This document shows positions 45,901 through 58,332 of a stretch of DNA of 64,000 nt, one piece after another. Below the pieces are notes generated by a model. That model was given only the letters and a program-made list of their open reading frames with translations. It searched no databases and was not told the DNA's origin. Position 1 is the first letter of the stretch, and each line of letters starts with the position of its first letter. The position numbers and the translations under genes were made by a program. The stretch is from Isoetes taiwanensis. Lineage: Eukaryota; Streptophyta; Lycopodiopsida; Isoetales; Isoetaceae. The stretch spans positions 5,086,497 through 5,150,496 of the forward strand of contig JAJEKV010000062.1 of NCBI GenBank assembly GCA_021234155.1, read 5' to 3'.

Positions 45901-47017
45901 TTCTCTGTCCCTGTACAATGCTGCATTAGAGTTATATAGTTCAATAACGTGAGATAAGCTTACGTACTTGCAAGGCAATAGACAAGTGGCCTCATATTGC
46001 AAGCCTTACAATTGCAAAAATGTAGCAAATGGCCACTTTTCATTCAATAACAAAGACACTATAATGTGCCGTAGTCTGAGCTATTCCCAATATCCTATAT
46101 TGTCTCTAATCATATAACAAGCTTTTACTATTCTGAAAGTTCTAAGCCTTTATTGCAGCTACAACTTTTGAGCCACGAAACTATACGCATCTTTGATTTC
46201 CCATGACAAGTACTCCTAGCCACTAAGAGGATCGTACATATCAAGCTCTAATGCCACATAGTGCCTTTCAATATCTAGCCTCCTAACAAGATTCGAATAT
46301 GATAGGTGTAGTTTGTAGAAATAGGTCTTGAAGCACCATGGGATCACTTCCCTAAAATTTATTCTCATACCTTGCCAATTTGCGCAAACTACTAGATGTT
46401 GCTTATATTGTCATAATCTCGAAAATCTATATGGATACCACATCCTTCCTTTCACCACAATGACATCCATTTGCTAAAATTCTTTTAATGATACTAGAAT
46501 CCCCGATGTAAATTTGTCGTCTTCATGAGTAATAAAGTTTTTTAGCCATTGCACATCATGTCCACTTGCAAATCTTAGGAATTTAGTTTTTATTGTCTAC
46601 GATCTTAAAACTACAATGTGATCACAGGAACAATCTAATTTCTGACAAGATTGAAACCATGAACAATCAACTGCAACAAACTAATTCAGGGGTCACACTC
46701 TATACTTCACTCCAATAACTTCGAAAAGGTACTTGAATTTCTATTTATTGCACTTCTTTAGCAATCTCTATACTTCGTCTAACTAATTAAGTAGTTTCTC
46801 TAATTTAGCTTCCTTTCATTTCAATTACTGCATATTATATTTAGTTTAGCTTAAGATCTTGAAGCAAGAATCCATTACCATTTCACAAATCTTATATCGT
46901 CTTTAATAGTTAATATCCACTTTCCCATACTCATTATCATTCTTATAACACTCACCAGTCTGTTGTCTTCCAGAGCTCCTCCAAAACCATCACTACAAAA
47001 GACACAAAGCTACCTTA
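42935..47017. other. Long spacer without a recognisable gene
   Basis: Only short, featureless frames. A roughly 70-bp phrase (CTGAAAGTTCTAAGC ... GAGCCAC ... CATCTTTGATTT) occurs at about 43621-43710 and again at about 46133-46200. A weaker pair (AACAAGATTCGAATA-like and GTGTAGTTTGT) links about 45055-45110 with 46285-46330, so parts of this spacer are an old duplication. If the RPA ORF belongs to the Helitron, this is element interior. Otherwise the Helitron 5' end should lie here. I could not find a convincing TC terminus. Confidence 0.4.
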
Positions 47018-48851
47018 ATGCAAAGCCAACGAGAGACTGATGGAACTCCATCTAGCCCTAAGAGAATATGCCTCGACCAATTTGCACCATCCTCCTCGCG
47101 ATCGCCACCCATACGATACAAAGATAGTCGAACCTCAAGCTACTACCCAAGCACCCTTACCAAGACCATCAGCAAACGAACCACAAATTTCCCATCACGA
47201 CACAATCTCTTGCAGAGAGGCAAGACGAAATGCTCGAAACCCACTAAGTATTCGCACTATACAACTCCTTCCACCAGTTGACAGGCAAGCACCTATTGCC
47301 AACAACACGGCAAACCCAATTACACCAACACTCATTGACCAATTCGCTCCATCATCCTCCCAACAACAACCACCTATAGAAATTCATCACAATGACCAAC
47401 AACAAGCACACAACAACTCTTGCGGACACGCATGAAGGCGAGATGCTCGAAACCCATCAAATATCGCAGACGCAACACACTCCATCGCCCACAAGACAAG
47501 CAATTGACTCCAACGCAATACCACATACAGAGCAGACAAATACACCGAATGATCGACCAATACCTGAAACCCACGGATAGAATCGAACGTCATCTTTTCG
47601 AAAAATAGCATGGACCACAAACATTCCCCATCTACACGACCTTGGCACCATGCAGAACACATGCTCCCATTGTGATGCTCTTCTATGGCCAATGGAACAA
47701 TCATCCAAATGTTGCTACAATGGTAAAATCAGCCTCCCACTAATGCCACCACCACCACCTCTGCTAATGCAACTGTACACATCTGAAGGCCCAAGAACTA
47801 CAGACTTTCGCCAAAACATCAGAAAGTACAACAACGCCTTGGCTTTTGGATCTCTTGCGATCAGAATAGATCGCCAAATCACCAACACACCAGGGCGGCC
47901 ATACACATTGAGAGTCAATGGTAGAATGTCGCATCTCATGGGCCCACTACAACCGCAACCCAACAACCAACCAATGTATGCCCAAATATATATCTTAGAC
48001 AATGACGAACAACAACTAGATATTAGACAGGATTATGTACATGACCTCCGAAGAGACACACTTCGAGAGCTCCAAGACATAATCAGCCACAACAACCCAT
48101 TTGCACGTGCTATACATACTGCAGCAGAACTGATTCGCACAAACCCAGCTATAGATATCAGACTGCGCATCCTATCTCCAACTAGCCCAGATGCAAGAAA
48201 TAGACAATACAATGCACCTACATCCAATGAGATCGCACTACTCATGCCAAACGAACCAGACCCAGTAGAGGGCCATCAAAACATCATTCTACACTCGAGG
48301 AATGGCACACTCCAATCGATAAATGAATGCCATGCATCGTATGACCCATTACACTTCGTCCTAATATTTCCATACGGAACAGATGGTTGGCATATCAACA
48401 TTCCACAGACAGCACCTCAACAAAACCGCAGGCAAAGAAATGTCACAGCGCTTCAATTTTATAGCTACCACATACACTTGCGTCCAAACCATATTTCTCC
48501 TATCCATTATGCTGGACGACTATTCCAAGAATACATATGCACTGCCTTTGCAAAAATAGAGCAAGCGCGTCTCAACAACTACGTCAGAATGAATCAGCAA
48601 ATCTTTCGAATAGAAATACGCCAAGGCATAGAGGATGCAATTGGGCAACTGGCAACAACAGCATCAGGAATAGGAAGACGCGTCATTCTACCGTCAAATC
48701 ATATCGGTTCACCTAGAAATACAAACCAACTATACCACGATGTACGAGCATTAGGCAAACCAGATTACTTCATTACCATCACTGCCAACCCAAACTGGCT
48801 AGAAATAACAAGAGAACTACTCCAAAGACAAACCGCATCCGATAGACCAGA
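47018..48851 (+). pseudogene. Helitron Rep/helicase, N-terminal part
   Basis: The N-terminal 600 bp is Pro/Gln/Ser-rich, in shifting frames, and contains a duplicated module (DQFAPSSS ... PPI, then RCSKP.KY) about 260 bp apart. From 47650 the frame is clean: a zinc-finger start (CSHCDALLW ... SKCCYNGKI), then the Helitron N-terminal domain with LHFVLIFPYGTDGWHI, YSYHIHLRPN, AGRLFQEYICTAFAKIEQAR, RRVILPSNHIGSPRN and GKPDYFITITANPNW. Coding continues to DRPD, where the CACTA element is inserted after 48851. These parts belong to the HUH-endonuclease Rep that nicks and rejoins DNA. Confidence 0.93.
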
Positions 48852-50593
48852 CACAAGGAGCCCAAAAATGAACTATTGTATTTAACTAGTGCCATATTAT
48901 CTAAAAACCACCATATACATGGTTTTTTATGCATAAATTTTTTTGACAGAAGAAAACCACATGCAATAGTGGTTTTTCAATACTCATAGTGGTTTTTGAT
49001 ACGAAAATTAATGATAATTATCAGCGATATAGTGGTTTATTAGACTAGTAGTGGTTCTCGTGCATACTATAGTGGTTCATTAAAAGTAGTGATGGTCACT
49101 CCATAAATTTTGAGAAGCCAAAAGATCTAATTTCTTTTTATTGCCTAAATTACAATTCCTTGAACATAAACTCAAAATTCATCTTGTATTGGATAAAGAA
49201 CCAAGGTTACATAATGGCAATTTAGTTTGGATAGGCAACCGACATAATTCTTGGCAACTGTAAGGAACTTCAAATAAAATGGGATTGCTAGGTATGTACA
49301 AGTCCAGATGTGTGTGCATGTGGTTAGATCGTATGATTTCTCTACTACAAGAAAATGGTTGTTGAGTGATATATGTTAGAAGAGGAATTTATAGTTGATG
49401 GCAATATTGATAAAATATAATATCTAGTCAGGCATTTCCTGGCCAACTATTATCTCCCGTTCAAGGCATGGTTAATGCGAAAGGAAGTGACTATGTGGAA
49501 TAGGCATACTAATGAAATGGAGAACTATAGTATTTCGTTGCATCGTCCTACCCTATAGATATACATCTCAAATGTCTTTTATACCCACTAATGCTATTTA
49601 GAAAATTTGTAGAGATGGGATGGATCCAACTTCCACCGCTAAGTTGGGGTGCATCAAGTTGGGGTGCATGTTATCCAACCGATATTTCATTCTCGCCTGC
49701 TTTTTATAGTGCTTGTTAATGGCTCTAGTTTTCTAGTTCAAATCTAAAGCCGTAACATGCAAAACAAAATGGGATCACTACGGACTAAAAACAAACATGC
49801 TAGCTATAATTATCTGAAAAATTATCACAATTTAAAAACTTCCCTTCTAGTATTCGACTTAAGAAAGGAGGACGACTTGTTCAGTGTTTTTTTTTCCCTA
49901 ACCCTAATTTTTTTACCTAAAGTATATGACGGCCATTCCTCTCCTGCATTCGGCCGTTTGTTGTTTCTGCTATTCTATGCGCATATGGATTGGTAAAGGA
50001 GCAGAAGATTCAGGCATAGTGGCACATTGATTTTACCGGTAAGCAGCATTCAATCTCTATCGGTCTCAATTTTTAAGAGGATGATTAGTGCAAAAGTTTT
50101 AAGCAAGAATTCGGCCTCAAAAGCCTGCCTACGAAATGCCAAGAATGGCAGATAGCTCTGTTGAATCTGTTTCTCAAAAATGTTTTGAAAGAAAGAAAGA
50201 AACGGGAATTAGGTCCTATTCAAATTCATTTCCGGTATTGTCTACTTTCCGGTATCTTGGTTTGCCCACTTCAAATTTGAAGTTCTTTTCTCATTTCTTT
50301 CTGGTCGCCCATGCTCTTAGCTCTACATGACGTGCTGTAAGAATTGTTGTCATATACCCAAACGATCTGGAATGAAAGAAAGAGTTTATTAATTTCTATG
50401 GAGACCCATAGGGTTTATGAGACCAAATAAATAGAGCGTGTTATAGCAATCATGCACAGTCAGCCTTACATGTCAGCATGCATATCTTCATGGTTGGTTG
50501 GCAGCTGTCATGCCTGCACCTAACCATGCTAGGATGTACAATTTGCTTATGGGTCAGTGGTCATCACATGGACTCAGCATTCCTTTTTTGCAG

Positions 50594-51150
50594 GTATATG
50601 TTAACCAGGGCTGGTGTTCCCAAGCACGGAATAATAAAAAAGTTTGCTGGGAAAGAGATAGCAAAACTCGATGATTTTATTGCTGTTTTACCAAGGTTAT
50701 CCAGGGGGGCACGTGTACCACTAGAGTTCATTACATACAATGATCGCCATAGGAGTAAGGTATATGAGATTTAGATATATTGCATTACACATTGTTTTAC
50801 TAATTGCTGCTGGTCTGTGGTTACAGTCTGTGCTGGTAACCATTGACAGGCATGAGTGGTATGCTGCACCGCAAATATACAAGCGGGATGATGCAACAGG
50901 CCTTTGGAACACCAGGCATGCCATATCTGTTGTCTCATCTAGTATTGGCCCCTCTATCATCTTTAATGGACAGGAAATAGAACCCCCAAAGGTGGCGAGG
51001 CAGAACAGATTGTATGAGGAAGTTGGTGCGGTTGTCTGTTGCATTGAAACATCAGAGAGCCTTGCACATACGAGTTATGCCTCGAGTAGTGAAGTGAGTC
51101 AAGGTAGTGAGGTTCAGTCCGACCAGAATGAAAACAACAAGAGGAGACAG
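50594..51150 (+). pseudogene. DEG7: Captured Deg7 protease gene fragment (two exons)
   Basis: Exon 50594-50759 encodes YMLTRAGVPKHGIIKKFAG and LSRGARVPLEFITYNDRHRS. It is joined in phase, across a 66-bp GT/AG intron (50760-50826), to exon 50827-51150, which starts SVLVTIDRHEWYAAPQIYKR and continues DDATGLWNT. This matches the internal region of plant Deg7, a large nuclear/chloroplast-associated serine protease of the DegP family, from my memory of the family. The protease catalytic triad is not included. It ends at a GTAAAA donor. Both exons still read cleanly, so the capture may be recent or the fragment transcribed. It lies inside the CACTA element, same strand as the Helitron. Confidence 0.72.
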
Positions 51151-51169
51151 GTAAAATGAACTTGGGGCA

Positions 51170-51839
51170 GGTGCAGGAGTTGTGTCTAGTCAGCAAGAGA
51201 TTGGAGAAGAAATTTCTCAATCAGCCGTAAATATGGAAGCGAATATTTTGACTTTGAGAAGCAGTTCCTCATCAGCAGAACATGTTATTGAACCAACCCT
51301 AGTTATGATGGAGGTATGAGCTGTATTATTTTATAAATAATTTCACAAGGTTACTTGAATGGTTAGAGTTAAGTCACTGTATATATTGCTTGGATAACCA
51401 TAGGATGCATGAGGGGTATCCGTTAGCAATAGATTCCTGCCAGAGGATTGACGACATGTCTGTGCTGATATCATGATCAAATATTGTTCCTTAATTTCTG
51501 TCGAAACTCTATGAAGTCTGAACAGCTAAATATTATTTTATCTTGCTATGCTATAATGTTATCTTGCTATGCTGTTTTTGTCAGAATTAAATGATCTAGG
51601 CAGCAAGAAACAGAGAAGCAAAGCAATAAGCAAGACCGAACTCATGGAACAAGCAAATGTAATGGCTGAGTTCATTTAAGAAAGGATTACATATCTTTAT
51701 AGAACAAGCATAAAAATCAATGCCTCGTCTATCTATCGTTTTAATAAAAAGATCCCCTCTTCATAAATGCAGGTTGTTGATCTTGGGAAACTTGATACTT
51801 CCAGCTTGAGAAAGTACCGGAGACATTTCAAATGGATAG
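51170..51839 (+). pseudogene. Captured SAP30-like exon(s)
   Basis: Exon 51773-51839 (acceptor TGCAG, donor GTAACC) encodes VVDLGKLDTSSLRKYRRHFK. This resembles the start of the Sin3-binding domain of plant SAP30-like proteins (vDL.kL...aL.rY.rhF), which act in histone deacetylase complexes. An upstream open stretch at about 51170-51313, ending in MME before a GTATGA donor, may be the preceding exon. It is separated from the Deg7 exons by a short sequence and is a different gene, so the CACTA element would hold a chimaera. The identification rests on one short exon. Confidence 0.4.
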
Positions 51840-52549
51840 GTAACCTGCTTTTGCTTATTTAATCTATTTCTGTTTGTGCTTGTGAAGTTTGAGGTAGATC
51901 CAGAAACAACTCTTGCGTGCTGTTGGAAGGCATTTCATATCTGCTGTAATGTACCCTGTGTGATGCATACTATCCAACTGAATATTAAGTGCTATATGTG
52001 TGGGATGCATATTACCTTCATAACCTCTTCTTTGTGATGCAGAGCAATCACCATCCTAGAAGGATCAACCATCCTAGAAGCATCAAGAGTTTTAGCTGGA
52101 TGGATTAGCTTTTTTTGCCTCAACCCAAAGCTTTGCCTCATTTTTTCTTTCGTTTTCCTCATGAACCATGCCTTTCTGTGATACCAGCATGAGCTCAGAC
52201 AGCTCAGGTCCACCGACTTGGCCCCAAAATTGATAATTTTTGCTCAAATTATAATATTTTCTTCTCTTCCATTGCCATTCATTAGTTAGATCTATTGGAC
52301 GATTTATAAAATGCATCATGCATTGCCGTGTTGAGTTATGTGTCAGGTGGAAAGCAGCTCCTATTAGTTGTCTTCTTACAGTTTTTTCAAAGACTCTTGT
52401 TATATTTGCATGGAATATGCATATGGCCAGCACCAGTAGGATCTACTTCTAGACCACATTGTTGAAAATGTGAGCTTTGTTTCTCATAGTTTCTACGTTG
52501 TTTCTTTTCATAAATCTGTGACTTTATACGTTATTCCTAGGTAACTTAA

Positions 52550-52759
52550 ATGATTGTGCTGATAAAAGATTGTTTATGGTCAGGGGGCGGATGGGAGGCT
52601 TTGTTAGATGCTTATATACCTAGAGACGAGGAGTCAAAGTGCCAGAATTGTACGGATTTTTGTTACAAGATTAGGGAGAGTGCAAACTATGTATTGAGTC
52701 TTTTTACTGATCTAGTCACTCTGGACAATCGCTCTGGACAATCGCTCTGTTCATTTTAA
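52550..52759 (+). other. Unidentified open frame inside the CACTA element
   Basis: A 69-codon frame with GGGWEALLDAYIPRDEESKC and CTDFCYKIRESANYVLSLFT. It has an acceptor-like GTCAG before GGGGCGG. It could be a further captured exon, but I do not recognise a family. Confidence 0.3.
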
Positions 52760-53895
52760 GGTAGGTTCTTTCCTTCAACATTTTTTTATACTAATAGGTG
52801 CCAGACTCATCAGATCTGCCTTTAGGGTCATAGAAAGGGGCTTCCCCCCTTCACTTAAAGGATGGTACTGGCCAAAAGAGCAGAATGGCCAAAAGAAAAG
52901 AAATAAGCTTCCTTTTCTGGTAACTCTTGCTTCACAAACTTAAATGGTTTGGCTTATAAGGAAACTCACCGTGAGAGAATATTGCAAGACTAAATTGTGA
53001 TATCTTTGTAAGGGAGGCAAGTTAATGGGTTGTTATTTCTAATCCTTTGAAACCTTTGCAATCTCTTCTAATGTCTGACTGATTTTGTTTAAGGATAGTA
53101 GGAACGCTAGTCATAGATTATATTGTTTGTGACAAGTACTTTCATTTGTGGGAAACATGGAAATACCAGGGTTCAAATCCCTCGGTTCGTAAACCGATCA
53201 TCAATGCTTTCGTAAACTCTCATCAATGTTTTAACACAAAAACTTGCATCAATTTGCTTGATAGACTTGCATATAGATATTACGTTTTCCTACTATACAA
53301 CAACAATGGGATGTTCAATGAACCTTTCTTAATTTGTTTCAGAAACCAATAACGTTTGAGACAGCAAAACATTGATTAAGTAATGGAGAAACTCATGATA
53401 CATACTTATTCATAGTGGCATTGATTTTCAAGTTGGATATGCCTTAATTATGTCACTAAACTAACACTAATTGCATTGTCCAAAGCACTATTGATTTGAT
53501 ATGCAAATCTTTACTATCATAATGGCAAACCATCATAATAAATAGATACATTTTCTTGTAGGCAAGGACATTGATTCCTATGAAAAAATGTAAATAATTT
53601 CATGTTGAAACCACTTTAGATTCTACAAATATTTAAAAACAAATCCATTAATGGTTTCTGGTCTACAACATGAACTTTTCCACATACTTAAAATGCAAAC
53701 AAACTACCATAAGGAACCACGAAGATGAAATGTGGTAATAAACTAGAGTAATAAACCATAAATAAGAACTATACTATGTAACTAGTAATGGTTATTCAAC
53801 ACATTAACCCACTTAGTAATATCGGTTTATTATACTAGTTTTATGTAAGAACTGTTGTGAACAACTGGTAATGGTTCTTTTTTGGGGGCCTTGTG

Positions 53896-56825
53896 AGACC
53901 TGATAGCACGCGTGTTCCAAATGAAACTCAGGCAACTGCTGGACTTATTAATAAAAAAAGAAATCTTGGGCAAAATAATAGGCAAAGTCTATGTCATAGA
54001 GTTTAAAAAACGAGGCCTTCCACATGCCCACCTGTTACTCATTGTCTGCCACAATGACAAACCACAAACTGCTGCAGATTATGACAAAGTCATATCAGCA
54101 GAAATCCCAGACCCAGAAACAAACCCGGAGCTATACAACATCGTCACAACCAGTATGATACACGGACCATGCGGAGCCCTCAATCCATTATCGCCGTGCA
54201 TGAAAGACGGAAGGTGTACAAAGCATTACCCGAAGGATTTCCAAAACGAGACTACTATACACGGCGAAGGCGGGTCAAATACAGACGTCGCGACAATGGA
54301 CGACACATTATACGCAACGGACATCGTATTGACAATAGATGGGTCGTACCACACAATACATGGCTATCAACGTACTTCAATTGCCACATCAATGTCGAAA
54401 TATGTGCCCATATCAGGTCCATCAAGTACCTATACAAATACATATACAAAGGCCCAGACATGATCTTAGCAACATTAGAATACCAAAATCTCCCAATAAA
54501 TAGAACTCCCTCCGGCACAACCCAAGATGAAATCGCACACTACTTGAATGCCAGATACTTCTCCGCAATAGAAGCTCCATGGAGAGTGCTAGCCTATGAT
54601 TTACAAGAACAGGAACCACACGTTGTGAGGCTTGCCATACATCTACCTAACCAAAATGTATTACACTTTAGAGATACCGATGACCTCAACAACACATTCG
54701 AACGAGGCACACACACAACACTGACAAGATACTTTGAAAAAAATGCAGAGACTTCGAACACACGTCACCTTCTATATCAAGATTTCCCCTCATCTTACAC
54801 CTGGCAAAAAGCCAGCAAAACCTGGACACAAAGAGAGAACAACCAACGCATGCCAACGATTGGACGCATGTACTTCGCCAATCCAAATGAAGGAGAGAGA
54901 TTCTACTTACGCCTCCTCCTCGCTAACATTCCAGGCGCTACAAGCTTCGAACACCTATGCACAGTACACAATACAATCCATCCAACATTCAAAGACGCAT
55001 GCAATGCATTACTCTTACTAAATGATGATATAGACATATTGCAATCCCTTCAAGAAGCTTGCACATGGCATATGCCACCTGAACTTCGCCAATTATTTGC
55101 CGCTATACTCATTCTCAATCACCCAACTAATCCAATAGAACTTTGGAACACATTCGAACACCACCTTACAGAAGACTACCAACGACAACACAACATCACA
55201 TCAGCAAATGCATCCAACCAAACCACACCTTACGCAAGACGATGCGCACTACACGACGTAGAGCAGCACATGCAAGCAGCAGGTCAAACATTGGAGAGCT
55301 TTAGATTCACAAACATAAACGCACAGCCAACAACAAACACACTCATCCTAGAAGAAATCTACCAACCCACTCCACAGAACGTCGAAACATCAGTAGACCT
55401 CGTCAACACTGAGCAACGACTAGCATTCACTGAAATCATCTCAGACATGCAACAAAGAACAACCCGTCAACACTTCGTCTACGGAGCAGGAGGAACAGGC
55501 AAAACATACCTCTACAACACACTCCTCGACCATGTACGAAACCAAGGACAAATCGCTCTAGCAGTAGCATCATCAGGAATAGCATCTGTCCTATTAAAAG
55601 GAGGAAGAACAGCACGCTCCGGATTCAAGATACCATTAGAAATCCACGAGGATTCAACATGCATTATACCAAAACAATCAGAACTAGCCACACTCTTACG
55701 ATCTACCCGCTCATTGTATGGGACGAGGCTCCAATGGCACACAAGCATGCATTTGAAGCGCTCATAGAACATTACGAGACATCACAGAAAGAAACGCTAT
55801 TTGGAGGAATAACAGTAGTTCTTGGAGGAGACTTCAAACAACTACTACCGGTTGTCCCAAGACGAACTAGACCAACCATAGTAGATGCGACCATAAACAA
55901 GTCATACATCCGGAACCATATCAAAGTCCATTACTTGAAGCTCAACATGCGAGCCCATCAAACAGAACAAACCCAACCAAGCGAACAAATCAACGACTTT
56001 TCCAACCGGTTACAAAGGATTGGCGAGGGCCAAGAACAAACATACCCAGAAAGAGGAGAAAACATCATCAAGTTGCCAAGCAATATTTGCATACGAACAC
56101 AAAACCTCAGTGACCTCATTGAAGCCACATTTCCAGGAATCAGAGAAAATGCAAGTGACCCCAAATTCTGGACAGACCGGGCCATACTCACTCCCCTAAA
56201 TGAGCACGTCGATGAAATCAACGACATCATCACAAGCATATTTCCAGGAGAACCAAAGACATACCTCAGCGCTGACAGAATACCTGACCAAGAAAATCAG
56301 CAACTCTATCCAACTGAGTTCCTCAACAACCAGGTACCAAGCGGCATGCCACCACATAAACTTACCCTGAAGATCGGAATGATTATCATGCTACTAAGAA
56401 CAACTTCTACCAAGCTAGGACTATACAACGGAACTAGACTAATCATAAAAAGGATGGGAGAAAGACTACTAGACACAGAAATAGTTACTGGAAAGAATAT
56501 AGGAAAAAAAGTCTTCATACAAAGGATACCCCTCACTCCAGGCACTACACAACTACCATTCCAATTCGAAAGAACTCAGTTTCCCATATGCCCAGCATTT
56601 GCAATGACAATAAACAAAGCACAAGGACAAACACTACAACAACTAGGACTTTACTTACCAAGGCCTGTCTTCGCCCATGGACAACTATATGTAGCACTTT
56701 CAAGAGCACGGCGACAACAAGACATAAAAGTATTTATCATCGACCAGCAGGAACAATCAATGAATCGGCCAGGGGCCAATTGCAAAACATACACGACAAG
56801 CGTGGTATATAGAGAGGCCCTATAA
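53896..56825 (+). pseudogene. Helitron Rep catalytic motifs and PIF1-type helicase
   Basis: Coding resumes as LIARVFQMKLRQLL. Rep motifs follow: the HUH motif in GLPHAHLLLIV (about 54015-54047) and the two-tyrosine motif KYLYKYIYKG (about 54424-54453). The helicase has Walker A GAGGTGKT at 55483-55506, Walker B VWDEAPM (about 55720), GGDFKQLLPVVP, INKAQGQT and YVALSRAR near the end, with a stop at 56823-56825. Two frameshifts are visible, near 54250-54290 (between YPKDFQNE and RRRDNGR) and near 55707 (just before IVWDEAPM). The protein would unwind DNA 5' to 3' during rolling-circle transposition, but this copy is dead. Confidence 0.95.
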
Positions 56826-58332
56826 ACTCTGCCACCACTCATCACATTTCAACACAACAAAGCTTCAGGTAAGAAATGCAACACTGTTATATCTTCAACC
56901 AAAACATTCCTTTACGGCAAGCATGCAACACCTAATTTCATACTGTCATTGACGAACTACCACATACTTCTGATTTTGTATATTTGCAGATCTGCCATAA
57001 ACTTTAACAAACAGTCAATCATCTAAGCACTCCAACAGCTTGCAAATACATCAGGTAAATCCCAAACATATTTCTTTCACTCTATTATTTTATGTTCTTT
57101 TGTTCTGTCCAATATCTATGCATTTACCTCTGTTAGTGCAGCTATGCGTCTTACATGTGACCCCAATATTTTTCTCCCTTCTTTGCTCCTCAAGAATCCT
57201 AATTCACTCTTCTCCAAAACTAGGTTACATTCTCAAATTTACTGATGCAACGTTCGATAATGCACCGTTGCTCAAACTTCTAACACCAGGCATGACAAGG
57301 AAGCGACGTCAATCAACCAACATATATATGTGAGTACCAAAATTGACATAATGTATTTTCTAATCTGTGTCTTATTCCTCTCTTCAAATCCAAAGCTAAT
57401 ATTCTTTGCACACACATACAGGTTTTATATGAAATTATGTACAGTCGACAATGCACTATACAATTACCTTTGCAGGTTATATTCTAAACCAGCAACAAAA
57501 ATAGACGGCCAACAACAAGTTACTGGCCATTAACATGGTACCTCTACACATGTATATAAAGGATGCATCTATGATTTAAGATGCTAACAATTAAATCTAC
57601 ATGCTCAAGGCTGGAGCATACTGATTAGGTTTACATACAACATGACCTTCCTCACACTGCTTTTAATCCATTTCTTATTTCTGCATTTCATATTCCAGAA
57701 TGAATCCTCCATTCATTTCAGTTGTTTCATTGTTACTTTTTGTACAGTATACTTCATCATCTCCAACACCCATATGATCGTCTACTATGGCCATTATAAC
57801 ACTACTCTATTTCAAGCCCTCACAAGCACATTCAACTAGAGGATTTTATTTCTTCGTTAGAGGCAACCACATATTAAAATTATCCTCCATACAGTAAAAC
57901 TTTGCTCATGAACCAATCCCACCTTCAATTTGCAACATTCAATTTGCTATCAACAAAACTGTGGCATTGCAACACGATGAAGGTCGGCGACCATACTATC
58001 CTTAAACGGATTCATCCACACTACACCAAATGGCAAGCAGAATATGGTAACCTTTCTTCCTCATTTTAGTTCATACGCTATTCCATAACTCTTTCTTTCG
58101 CTTCTATTTAGACCGCTACCCTTTTTCTTCTATGTGCCTGTGTTCCTTCATCATGGCCTTTATCGGAATTATGGTTATGTGAATGGTTGTGTCATCACAT
58201 ACTTCCTTATGCAGGGGCAAAGCCATTCTTACATAAGGGTCTTAGCCTATTATTATTATTTAACCTTCAGTATATCGAATTTTATGGTTGGTTCTCTTGC
58301 AAGTAATAAGCAATTTTTCCGCATTAGTGCAG
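56826..58332. other. Helitron interior without recognised coding
   Basis: AT-rich sequence with several splice-like sites. A frame at 57190-57330 ends TPGMTRKRRQSTNIYM, and one at 57420-57533 ends KIDGQQQVTGH. These could be terminal exons of a Helitron accessory gene, but no domain is identifiable. Upstream exons of the phosphatase fragment may lie at about 57960-58050 (uncertain). Confidence 0.35.

Larger units (their letters stand above)
48852..53895. mobile_element. CACTA-like non-autonomous element inserted in the Helitron Rep gene
   Basis: The left end is CACAAGGAGCCCAAAAA. The right end, read on the other strand, is CACAAGGCCCCCAAAAA. The flanking AGA (48849-48851 and 53896-53898) is a 3-bp target duplication. 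Removing the element and one AGA restores the Rep reading frame from DRPD into LIARVFQ. Subterminal repeats typical of the CACTA superfamily are present. TAGTGGTT occurs about five times in 48966-49080, and related GGTT/AACC motifs occur at 53600-53880. No transposase domain is visible. The interior holds fragments of host genes, making it a Pack-CACTA. Confidence 0.87.

Noticed and set aside
46701-46780. TCTATACTTC phrases as the Helitron 5' end
   Set aside because: They resemble some Helitron starts but are preceded by C or T, not A, and no second copy is available to confirm.
47374-48245. Several minus-strand frames of 60-105 codons
   Set aside because: They are antisense shadows of the Helitron Rep coding sequence, whose plus-strand domains are unambiguous.
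53160-53190. tRNA T-arm-like sequence AGGGTTCAAATCCCT
   Set aside because: The stem and TTCAAAT loop fit, but no acceptor stem, D-arm or anticodon arm can be placed upstream. Probably chance or a remote tRNA-derived SINE scrap.
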